From the NCBI GenBank assembly GCA_017477685.1, contig JAFUUT010000118.1, forward strand, positions 1-5,939: DNA of 5,939 nucleotides. Reading direction: 5' to 3'. The translations under genes were made by a program, and so were the position numbers. Shown one piece after another: positions 1-5,873 of this stretch. Every line of letters begins with the position of its first letter. The first letter of the stretch is position 1. The notes under the pieces were generated by a model that was not told the origin of the DNA, ran no database searches, and saw only the letters and a program-made list of their open reading frames with translations. This DNA is from a bacterium. GTDB taxonomy: Bacteria; Cyanobacteriota; Vampirovibrionia; Gastranaerophilales; Gastranaerophilaceae.

Positions 1-305
1 CGACATCGGATAATGTAAACTATATACTTGATATAACAACGAACACGGGATATGAACTTGACTATGACGAAATAATAAACAGTATGTTATGTGAAATTGC
101 CTCAAAAAAGCACGCATTTTACCCTTATATCAAACAGAAGAAATACACTAAAGAAACAGAGCGTCTTGGGGAGTATTTGAAAGGGAAAGGATATATTGCG
201 GTGCAGACACAGCAAATACTGGTAAGAGATTTTTATAAACCGGTAGCAGACACGACCCAAAATTGGGAAATATTCATATTGGGCGAAAACCAAGTCCGCG
301 AATAA
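1..305 (+). CDS. C-terminal end of an unrecognised protein (5' truncated by window edge)
   Basis: An open frame runs in from the window edge without a stop, starting at the codon at base 3, and ends at TAA 303-305, leaving 100 visible residues. An internal ATG at 84 has no good ribosome binding site, and the frame stays open and protein-like upstream of it, so I read this as the tail of a longer gene. The visible part is hydrophilic and lysine/tyrosine-rich (for example KKHAFYPYIKQKKYTKETER), then reads GYIAVQTQQILVRDFYKPVADTTQNW and ends in ILGENQVRE. There are no membrane segments and no motif I can assign. The composition resembles a soluble globular domain. A hairpin repeat element starts about 10 bp after the stop, with no clear intrinsic terminator. 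Function unknown. Confidence 0.7.
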   Translation, partial: TSDNVNYILDITTNTGYELDYDEIINSMLCEIASKKHAFYPYIKQKKYTKETERLGEYLKGKGYIAVQTQQILVRDFYKPVADTTQNWEIFILGENQVRE

Positions 306-314
306 GTATTCTTT

Positions 315-405
315 CATCCTCTCCTTGGGAGAGGATGTCACGTAGTGACAGGAGAGGGTAAATATTGATTCCCTTCCCTCAATGCAGGGAAGGGACGGGG
401 ATGGG
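315..405. repeat. Palindromic hairpin repeat element, copy 1 (REP/MITE-like)
   Basis: A C-rich then G-rich block lies in otherwise AT-rich intergenic DNA. It contains three perfect inverted repeats in tandem. A 10 bp stem pairs 315-324 with 328-337 (loop TTG). A 6 bp stem pairs 336-341 with 345-350 (TGTCAC/GTGACA, loop GTA). A 10 bp stem pairs 370-379 with 386-395 (loop CAATGC). The GGAGAGG arm recurs at 351-357 and could pair alternatively with 318-324. The tail GGGACGGGGATGGG at 392-405 resembles the tail of the second element at 1571-1590 (GGAGAGGGGCAGGGGGTGAG). Two elements of the same architecture in one window suggest a dispersed genomic repeat. No reading frame is apparent inside it. 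Mobility or a role as a transcript-end structure is inference. Confidence 0.7.
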
Positions 406-587
406 TGTTGAAATATAACCGACCCTGCATGCACTTAACATTTTGTTACAAACCCACAACGCCCTAAAATCGCGCCAAAACCTAATTTAATTCTAAATAA
501 TTAATTCTAAAGAACTAATTTTTTATAATTAATGTTATTTTAATTAATTATCTGGGATTAATTATAGAACACAAATCATATATTCGG
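406..587. other. AT-rich non-coding stretch upstream of the prepilin promoter
   Basis: No gene is supported here. From about 480 to 580 the DNA is extremely AT-rich, with repeated AATTAAT-type words. It contains a 10 bp direct repeat, TAATTCTAAA, at 488-497 and 502-511, spaced 14 bp start to start. TAATTAAT at 541-548 and ATTAATTA at 557-564 form an inverted repeat. The block lies directly upstream of the -35 box at 588. It could act as an UP-like or curved upstream element, or hold an operator, but the low sequence complexity means the repeats could arise by chance. Confidence 0.4.
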
Positions 588-619
588 TTGACACGTTTTG
601 AAAAAAACTGTAATATAAT
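588..619 (+). promoter_or_regulatory. Sigma70-type promoter of the prepilin gene
   Basis: A perfect -35 box TTGACA is at 588-593. Downstream, the sequence TAATATAAT offers two overlapping -10 boxes: TAATAT at 611-616 with an ideal 17 bp spacer, or a consensus TATAAT at 614-619 with a long 20 bp spacer. Transcription would start around 623-627, giving a leader of about 60 nt before the ATG at 686. The AT-rich DNA upstream of the -35 box would suit a strong promoter. Confidence 0.75.
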
Positions 620-685
620 CTTTGTGAAAAGAAAAGTAAACAAGAGTTTATAATTTACATTCTAAAAAGAAAGGTGAACAAAATT

Positions 686-1426
686 ATGAAAAAAAGATTC
701 GGTTTTACTTTGGCAGAAGTATTGATTACTTTAGGTATCATTGGTGTAGTTGCTGCCATGACTATCCCAACATTGATTGCAAACACAAACTCTCAAAAGT
801 TTAGATCACAATTTAAAAAATCAATTTCTACATTGAATCAGGCTGGTTTGATGGGTGAAGCTCAATTCGACATGAACTATGGTGGCGTTAACGTAGCTTG
901 CCAAACACCTGGTCAAGATAGACCTGATGGAGACAATGCAAGAGCTAGCTTCTGTGCTCTTATTAACGGAACATTGACAGGTCAAACATATCTTGCTGCT
1001 TCTCCGTATTCAACTGGCTATCCAAAATATCAAGCATTGGCAGCTGATACAGTTGCTAGCCCTGCATACGTAACACTCGCAGACGGTTCAATGGTTGTAT
1101 TCCCAACTGGCGCTCCTGCTGCTAATGCGGAATGTGCAATGCCTGTAGGTCAAACATTAACAGCATGGTTACCTACTCACATGAACTGCTTAGGTTTTAT
1201 TGATGTTAACGGAAGAAAGAACCCTAACATGGAAGTTAAATGTGGACCGGCTGCAGGAGGAACAGATGATGTAGCGACAACATTAGTGAGTGCTGCAGGT
1301 TCAGTTACATGTACAGTACCTAACGATACAGCACACATGGGAGATATCTTCCCTGTAGCATTCCACGATGCAACAGTAGAACCTGCTACAAACGCTGCAA
1401 AAGCTGTTTTATCAACTGCTAAGTAG
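686..1426 (+). CDS. Type IV pilin/type II secretion pseudopilin-like prepilin
   Basis: A 246-residue protein with a textbook class III prepilin leader. It has a short basic MKKRFG, predicted prepilin-peptidase cleavage after Gly6, mature N-terminus FTLAEVLITLGIIGVVAAM, and the conserved Glu at mature position +5 (Glu11). The hydrophobic helix (about 7-31) both anchors the protein in the membrane and packs the filament core. The soluble part has six cysteines (72, 90, 150, 168, 186, 209), which could form three disulfides, a FIDVNG-x-KNPN motif at 171-181, and a DIFPVAFHDATVEPATNAA tail, all typical of the large prepilin families of Gastranaerophilales-like genomes. I chose ATG 686 because AAGG at 671-674 sits at good spacing from it, whereas GTG 674 overlaps that site. 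Codon choice differs from ilvC: 11 of 14 Asn codons are AAC, against about one third in ilvC, which suggests high expression. No pilus assembly genes are adjacent, so its filament or secretion partner is unknown. Confidence 0.9.
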   Translation: MKKRFGFTLAEVLITLGIIGVVAAMTIPTLIANTNSQKFRSQFKKSISTLNQAGLMGEAQFDMNYGGVNVACQTPGQDRPDGDNARASFCALINGTLTGQTYLAASPYSTGYPKYQALAADTVASPAYVTLADGSMVVFPTGAPAANAECAMPVGQTLTAWLPTHMNCLGFIDVNGRKNPNMEVKCGPAAGGTDDVATTLVSAAGSVTCTVPNDTAHMGDIFPVAFHDATVEPATNAAKAVLSTAK

Positions 1427-1466
1427 TCTGTAAGATAAAATATTTATTGAAAAATAGATATAATAG

Positions 1467-1500
1467 CAAGAGAAGAACAATCGTTCTTCTCTTGTTTTTT
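1467..1500 (+). terminator. Intrinsic terminator of the prepilin gene
   Basis: A perfect 12 bp stem pairs 1467-1478 (CAAGAGAAGAAC) with 1483-1494 (GTTCTTCTCTTG) around the 4 nt loop AATC. It is followed immediately by TTTTTT at 1495-1500. It lies 41 bp after the prepilin stop. The stem, tight loop and T-tract together make this a strong Rho-independent terminator for rightward transcription. Confidence 0.93.
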
Positions 1501-1506
1501 ATTCAT

Positions 1507-1592
1507 ACCTCATCCTTACCTTCTCCTATTCTTTAGGAGAAGGTTTTTACACTCCCCTCGCCTAATTTTAGGAGAGGGGCAGGGGGTGAGGT
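1507..1592. repeat. Palindromic hairpin repeat element, copy 2 (REP/MITE-like)
   Basis: A compact 86 bp element with imperfect terminal inverted repeats: ACCTCATCC at 1507-1515 against GGGTGAGGT at 1584-1592, 8 of 9 pairs with the odd one a possible G-U. It encloses two hairpins. The first is a perfect 11 bp stem pairing 1518-1528 with 1534-1544 (loop TTCTT). The second is an 11 bp stem pairing 1554-1564 with 1569-1579 (loop ATTT, one mismatch). The G-rich right end matches the right end of the element at 315-405 in style and orientation. A T9 run follows at 1595-1603, so in RNA the closed structure could also work as a backup terminator or attenuator ahead of ilvC. No coding capacity. Dispersal elsewhere in the genome is inferred from the two copies here. 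Confidence 0.75.
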
Positions 1593-1628
1593 CATTTTTT
1601 TTTGTTTGTGTTAATATGGACACATCAG

Positions 1629-1643
1629 AAGGGATATATTATG
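1629..1643 (+). promoter_or_regulatory. Ribosome binding site fixing the ilvC start
   Basis: AAGGGA at 1629-1634 lies 6 nt before ATG 1641. A longer in-frame TTG start at 1602 would add 13 residues ([12 protein letters not shown] region) that do not resemble an IlvC N-terminus. That start has no Shine-Dalgarno and falls in the T-tract after the repeat element. The ATG at 1641 is therefore preferred. Confidence 0.8.
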
Positions 1644-2666
1644 AGCGATTTAAAAATATACTTAGACAAAGACATTAATCAAAATCTTATCAAAACAAAA
1701 AAAATAGCAATCATTGGATTTGGTTCACAAGGTTACGGACAATCCATGAACCTGAAAGATTCAGGGTGTGACGTTGTTTTAGGCTTACGACTCGGCGGAG
1801 CTTCCGACAAAAAAGCTCAAAATTACGGATTCAAAACTATGACTATTGAAGATGCCGTAAAATGGGCAGATATAGTTCAAATACTTATACCTGACGAAGT
1901 TCAAGCTGATGTATACGAAAATCAAATCAAGCCGAATTTGAAATCGGGACAATATTTGATGTTTGCGCAGGGGTTCAATATACATTTCAAAAAAATAGTT
2001 CCGCCGTCTGATGTAAACGTCATTATGGTTGCGCCAAAAGGCCCCGGACACACCGTAAGAAGTCAATACACAGAAGGCAAAGGTGTTCCGAGTCTTATTG
2101 CGGTTGCTCAAAATCCAAGCGGTGACGCTAAAGAAGTGGCGCTTTCTTACGCATTTGCAATCGGTGCGGGCAGAGCAGGAATTATTGAAACCACTTTCAG
2201 AGAAGAAACCGAAACAGACCTGTTTGGAGAGCAATGTGTTATTTGCGGCGGGGTTTCTGCACTGATGAAAGCAGGTTTTGAAGTTTTGACAGAAGCAGGA
2301 TACTCGCCTTATATGGCATATTTTGAGGTATTGCACGAAATGAAGCTGATAGTAGACCTTGTTAATCAAGGCGGACTTGCAGATATGAGATATTCTATTT
2401 CAAACACCGCAGAATACGGCGATATGACCAGGGGACCAAAAGTTATCGGTGAAGCGTCAAAAGATGCTATGCGCAAAATATTAAAAGACATTCAATCAGG
2501 TGAATTTGCACAAGAATTTACAAACGAAATGAAATCAGGACACAAAAACTTTGACAAACTGAGAGAAGAAAATGCAAATCACCAAATAGAAACAATCGGA
2601 CAAGAAATTCGTTCCTCTTTCAAATGGGGAAGAAATGAAAATATTATTGACAGGGAAAGGAACTAG
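1641..2666 (+). CDS. ilvC: Ketol-acid reductoisomerase, class I (short form)
   Basis: A 341-residue enzyme for the second step of branched-chain amino acid synthesis. It converts 2-acetolactate or 2-aceto-2-hydroxybutyrate to the dihydroxy acids with NAD(P)H and two Mg2+, in the cytoplasm. The length fits class I. An N-terminal Rossmann domain (about 14-180) carries GFGSQG at 26-31, the cofactor loop [12 protein letters not shown] at 48-59, the LIPDE motif at 82-86 and the catalytic lysine in APKGPGH (Lys133). The all-helical knotted domain (about 183-330) carries metal ligands Asp193 and Glu197 (DLFGE), Glu229 and Glu233 (YFEVLHE), and Ser254 in [10 protein letters not shown]. Oddities: the usual AHGFNIHF reads AQGFNIHF, so the conserved active-site histidine is Gln110 (CAG at 1968-1970). 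The first serine of the phosphate-binding loop is Gly53. GSQGHA reads GSQGYG. No other ilv or leu genes are beside it. It may be a working but divergent KARI, and biochemical activity cannot be assured from sequence. Confidence 0.95.
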   Translation: MSDLKIYLDKDINQNLIKTKKIAIIGFGSQGYGQSMNLKDSGCDVVLGLRLGGASDKKAQNYGFKTMTIEDAVKWADIVQILIPDEVQADVYENQIKPNLKSGQYLMFAQGFNIHFKKIVPPSDVNVIMVAPKGPGHTVRSQYTEGKGVPSLIAVAQNPSGDAKEVALSYAFAIGAGRAGIIETTFREETETDLFGEQCVICGGVSALMKAGFEVLTEAGYSPYMAYFEVLHEMKLIVDLVNQGGLADMRYSISNTAEYGDMTRGPKVIGEASKDAMRKILKDIQSGEFAQEFTNEMKSGHKNFDKLREENANHQIETIGQEIRSSFKWGRNENIIDRERN

Positions 2667-2707
2667 TCAGACCACCCTCTGCTGATTTTTTGTCGAGGGG
2701 CAAAGAT

Positions 2708-2722
2708 AAGGAGAAAATGATG
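2708..2722 (+). promoter_or_regulatory. Ribosome binding site fixing the HD nuclease start
   Basis: AAGGAG at 2708-2713 precedes two consecutive ATG codons at 2717 and 2720, with spacing of 3 and 6 nt. The second fits usual spacing better. An in-frame TTG at 2690 lies upstream of this site and would place the Shine-Dalgarno inside the gene, so it is unlikely to be used. Confidence 0.8.
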
Positions 2723-3553
2723 TATAGTACAGAAGATATATACGAAGTGGTAATTTTTTCAATCGGAGACACAAAAGCCGGCACAAAAATGGGCAAACTT
2801 CAACTGAGAAACACCGTTGATGACAGCCTGCTTAATTGTATTCTCTGGGAAGAAACACTAAACCGATTTGATTCCAAAATATTCAGAACAGGGAATTTGG
2901 TTCGTATAGTTTCTGCGACTTTCAACGAAAAATATAACAATTGTCTGGTTTCTGCGCTGGAACTGATTAAAGAAGCAAAACTGGGATTGGAAAAACAAGA
3001 AATCGAAGAATACTGGACAAAATTAACATCTTTTATAAACATGATTACCGATGAAAAACTAAAAAGCTTTGTATCAGGACTTTTTACCGAACACGAACAA
3101 GAATTCAAGATTATGCCTGCCGCAAAACTTATGCACCACAACTACGTAGGAGGACTGCTTGTTCACACCGTTGAATGCTGTGAATTTGCGCAGCTTAATA
3201 TGGCAAAATTTACATACAAAACAAACGAAGATGAAATATATGCCGCTTGCTTACTGCACGATTTTGGCAAAATATTTGAATATACAATAGATACAGAAAC
3301 AGGGCTTATTGATTATGCTCCAAACTTTAGAGAAGAATGGATTTCTCACTCTCAATACGGCTTTAGCATCTGTATGAATGCAGGATTTAAAATGGTTGCC
3401 AAAATGATTGCCGCACACCACGGCAGAAGCGATTGGGGCGCAATCATTGACCTTGATCAAAAAGATCTTGAACCTGAATTGTATTTAATCCATTTTATAG
3501 ACAATTTGTCCGCAAAATTCGGTAAAATAAATACACATCTTTTAGCAAAATAA
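2720..3553 (+). CDS. YhaM-like 3'-5' exoribonuclease, OB-fold plus HD domain
   Basis: A 277-residue cytoplasmic protein (278 if ATG 2717 is used). The N-terminal 85 or so residues read as an OB-type nucleic-acid-binding fold (GKLQLRNTVDDSLLNCILWEE, then FRTGNLVRIVSATFNEKYNN). A helical linker follows, then an HD phosphohydrolase domain from about 130. Its signature PAAKLMHHNYVGGLLVHT (133-150) is diagnostic of the YhaM family. The metal ligands are intact: His149, His180-Asp181 (LLHDFGK), His210 (ISHSQYG), His233-His234 (AAHHG) and Asp261 (HFIDNLSAKFG). Family members such as Bacillus YhaM (about 314 residues) trim RNA 3' ends with Mn2+ dependence. This copy is somewhat shorter but has both modules. 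It lies 53 bp after ilvC on the same strand with no good terminator between, so co-transcription is likely. No functional link to ilvC is implied. The substrate (RNA, DNA or nucleotide) is inferred from family membership. Confidence 0.87.
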   Translation: MYSTEDIYEVVIFSIGDTKAGTKMGKLQLRNTVDDSLLNCILWEETLNRFDSKIFRTGNLVRIVSATFNEKYNNCLVSALELIKEAKLGLEKQEIEEYWTKLTSFINMITDEKLKSFVSGLFTEHEQEFKIMPAAKLMHHNYVGGLLVHTVECCEFAQLNMAKFTYKTNEDEIYAACLLHDFGKIFEYTIDTETGLIDYAPNFREEWISHSQYGFSICMNAGFKMVAKMIAAHHGRSDWGAIIDLDQKDLEPELYLIHFIDNLSAKFGKINTHLLAK

Positions 3554-3557
3554 AGAC

Positions 3558-5645
3558 CTATTTACGCTTTGCATTATAAATGTACGAAACAAGCATCAAA
3601 ATCATACCCAATGCCAAAAATGCTATCAATTTGTAGATAGGTTCGACATTTTCCAAATCGTAAATAAATATTCTCAATATGGATAATATAATCAGAACAA
3701 TACCTGAATTAATCAGAAATCTTTTATTTGAACATATACCCCAAATTGTTGCCGCACCGGAATATAAAACCCACAACAAAGAAATCGCATACAACATATT
3801 GCGGTTAAAATGATGTATGCCCACCCCTTCAAAATGACAAGCAAAAAATCCGATAAATACAGCCAAATATTTGAAAAACTCAAGTTTGGTACTCTTTGCG
3901 TAATATAGACTCAATACGATTGCGGATAAATATGCGGCTAATCTTAGGTTTACAACAGGCATAAAGTCTAAAGTAAAATAAGACGCAATTACAAGCGTTA
4001 TTAAAGATAAAGCACCAATAAAATATGATACAATATCAAACATTATGAATTTAGTTGTGTTATACAGTTTTTTAGCATTTAGTGCATATACAAACCCTAT
4101 AACCAAATATAATGCCAATTTATTATCAAAAGTATCTAATGAATATTTTGTAAAAATAGAATTGAATTCCGCAACTAAATATAAATAAACAACAGACACC
4201 CACAAGAATTTTATTATATCAGACAATGTTTTATGAGCTTTATCCAACATCATAGACGAAGCAATCATTGACAAAACAGGAATACCAAAAATCAAAGTAC
4301 GCATATTTACAATCGGAGAATATGTTTCAAGGAAAATACGTTCTCCGCCGACTTTAGCCAATAGTACTCCCACAAACAGAGAAAAACAATAACCACCCAA
4401 CACTATACCCATATGCTTGCAATCATAATTCTCTATAAAATAAGCAATAATCACTGTCATTAGCGACCAAGCAATTATACTATATAAGTCATTTGCAATA
4501 AAAAATACAAATAACCACAAATTTATCAAAACCGAATTGTCATAAAATTTGTACAATTCGGTAGAATTTCGACGAGAAAACCACCCTAATAACAGATACG
4601 CAAAAGCAACACCGCCAAGCAAACACCCAAGCTGAATTTGACTTTTTCCAACAGTCGTAATCGTGAATAACGTGAGCAAAACATAATTTATATAACATAA
4701 AATATTATCCGCTAAATTTTCTTTATCCCTCAAGAAATCATATACTATATAAACCGCCCACAATAACAATGGATAAACATACGAAATTTTACTAAAGGCA
4801 CTATATCCGATAAATATCAGCATACTTAACGCCAAATTTGCTATATTTACATACTTTGCCTTTGAATTTCGCAAAGAGAAAATCAAAGATAATATATTTA
4901 AAAGAATTAAATAGACAAATATCACATGATTACCTGAATTTGACAAAAACGGAGTCACATAGCCGCCAACCAAACCGATAATGAGCATTGATAAAGTTTT
5001 CATCTTATCAGCAATTAAAAATGTAGCCAAAAGCAGGATTGATGCAATAGAAAGAACCGCTCCGCCACCTAATACGTGAAAATAAGAATAAGCACAAAAA
5101 GTATTAATAAATAAAACTCCAAAACCAGTACCCAACAATACTTCAGAATAATTTCTCAATCTCTCAAATTTGTGCATATACATCGCGCCAAAACTTAGCC
5201 CTAAACCAACGACAAACCCCAAAACAACTTTCATAGTATCAGTTAAAATAAAAAACGGAGAAACAAGCTTTATAAATATAATCAGAGCAATAATAATTGC
5301 CAAAGCTCCAATTTTATTAAATATATTACCCAACAAAGCACCCTGAATTTCAAAATCAGTTTTTACAGGTTTATTAATTTCCTGTCTTTCTACAACATTA
5401 TTTAAACTGTTGTCATTTTCATTAAGAGAACTTTTTTCACATATAGGCTCGGAACTCTCTTGAATTTTATCATCATAAACAGACTCCGAATCTAAATTAT
5501 CAGATTTTGCAGGAAGTATTTCGGCTCCTTCTATTTTTTCAATTTTTTGCCTAATTGAATACAAAACATTTGAAACATTGTCCAATTTTTTTTGAATATG
5601 ATAAATCCAGATAACTAAAGCTACGGCACAAATAAAAGCGAACAT
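3558..5645 (-). CDS. DUF2339 family polytopic membrane protein
   Basis: A 695-residue integral membrane protein. It has an N-terminal membrane anchor (residues 1-16), a short probable coiled coil (17-40, IQKKLDNVSNVLYSIRQKIEKIE), a hydrophilic acidic linker rich in Ser/Glu/Asp/Asn (41-98), and about 20 further hydrophobic segments packed closely from 103 to 690. The family (PF10101) is recognised from GALLGNIFNKIGALAIIIAL at 102-121, the LLGTGFGVLFINTFCAYSYF region (170-189), GLVGGYVTPFLSNSG at 224-238, and the C-terminal LSILRIFIYDLENVEPIYKL followed by FLALG (654-680). The architecture of anchor, coiled coil, linker and membrane array is usual, though many members run to 800-1000 residues. 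The function of DUF2339 proteins is not established. The start is firm because AGGAGG at 5655-5650 precedes ATG 5645 by 4 nt. The gene is transcribed toward the HD nuclease gene, and the two stop codons are 4 bp apart. Confidence 0.88.
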   Translation of the reverse strand: MFAFICAVALVIWIYHIQKKLDNVSNVLYSIRQKIEKIEGAEILPAKSDNLDSESVYDDKIQESSEPICEKSSLNENDNSLNNVVERQEINKPVKTDFEIQGALLGNIFNKIGALAIIIALIIFIKLVSPFFILTDTMKVVLGFVVGLGLSFGAMYMHKFERLRNYSEVLLGTGFGVLFINTFCAYSYFHVLGGGAVLSIASILLLATFLIADKMKTLSMLIIGLVGGYVTPFLSNSGNHVIFVYLILLNILSLIFSLRNSKAKYVNIANLALSMLIFIGYSAFSKISYVYPLLLWAVYIVYDFLRDKENLADNILCYINYVLLTLFTITTVGKSQIQLGCLLGGVAFAYLLLGWFSRRNSTELYKFYDNSVLINLWLFVFFIANDLYSIIAWSLMTVIIAYFIENYDCKHMGIVLGGYCFSLFVGVLLAKVGGERIFLETYSPIVNMRTLIFGIPVLSMIASSMMLDKAHKTLSDIIKFLWVSVVYLYLVAEFNSIFTKYSLDTFDNKLALYLVIGFVYALNAKKLYNTTKFIMFDIVSYFIGALSLITLVIASYFTLDFMPVVNLRLAAYLSAIVLSLYYAKSTKLEFFKYLAVFIGFFACHFEGVGIHHFNRNMLYAISLLWVLYSGAATIWGICSNKRFLINSGIVLIILSILRIFIYDLENVEPIYKLIAFLALGMILMLVSYIYNAKRK

Positions 5646-5666
5646 AACACCTCCTGTTTAAGGAAC

Positions 5667-5696
5667 ATTATACAATATTGAGCTTTAATAAGGCAA
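5667..5696 (-). promoter_or_regulatory. Likely promoter of the DUF2339 gene
   Basis: Reading leftward, TTGCCT (5696-5691, 4 of 6 matches to the -35 consensus) is followed after 18 bp by a perfect TATAAT (5672-5667). The start point would be near 5660, leaving a leader of about 15 nt that contains the consensus AGGAGGT ribosome binding site (5655-5649). The -10 box is convincing and the -35 box moderate. Confidence 0.6.
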
Positions 5697-5861
5697 AAAG
5701 TAAAAAAACTTTAATACATACAACACCTACCGCAAAATCAAGCATTCTGACGAAATTGTAAACAAAATAAATAAAAATTTACACTGCGAAACATTTTAAG
5801 TCATGGGGCATGGTTTATGCTAAATTAAGATAGTGGTTATATTTAATGAATAGTTTTTTGT
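5697..5861. other. Divergent intergenic region
   Basis: This AT-rich spacer separates the leftward DUF2339 gene from the rightward gene at 5874. It must carry the promoter for the latter, but I see no hexamer pair good enough to call. Candidates such as TATGCT at 5816-5821 or TATATT at 5838-5843 lack a good -35 box. A small repeat, CATGGGGCATGG at 5802-5813, is the only G-rich feature. No RNA gene or further reading frame is supported. Confidence 0.35.
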
Positions 5862-5873
5862 AAGGAGATATGA

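Noticed and set aside
102..434. Open frame of 110 codons on the minus strand
   Set aside because: It overlaps the plus-strand partial gene and runs through the palindromic repeat. It has no ribosome binding site and a biased, low-complexity translation.
306..1600. CRISPR array or phage/toxin-antitoxin system suggested by the repeats
   Set aside because: The repeats occur only twice, differ in sequence and are separated by a normal gene. There are no regular spacers and no cas, phage or toxin-like proteins nearby.
1589..1617. ilvC promoter with TAATAT at 1612-1617
   Set aside because: The matching -35 position reads AGGTCA (3 of 6), so this is not distinguishable from chance in AT-rich DNA.
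1785..2369. Open frame of 194 codons on the minus strand inside ilvC
   Set aside because: It lies wholly within a firmly identified gene and its translation is rich in Cys, Phe, Arg and Ser without a recognisable fold, so it is a shadow of ilvC.
2668..2691. Intrinsic terminator after ilvC
   Set aside because: Only a 4 bp stem (TCAG/CTGA, alternatively CAGA/TCTG) precedes the T-tract. This is too weak to call.
2675..2699. Third copy of the palindromic repeat (CCCTC...GAGGG)
   Set aside because: A 5 bp stem with a 15 nt loop and no internal hairpins or G-rich tail. It may be a decayed remnant but cannot be supported.
5794..5843. Promoter for the gene at 5874
   Set aside because: Several -10-like words occur, but none has a -35 box with more than three matches at acceptable spacing.
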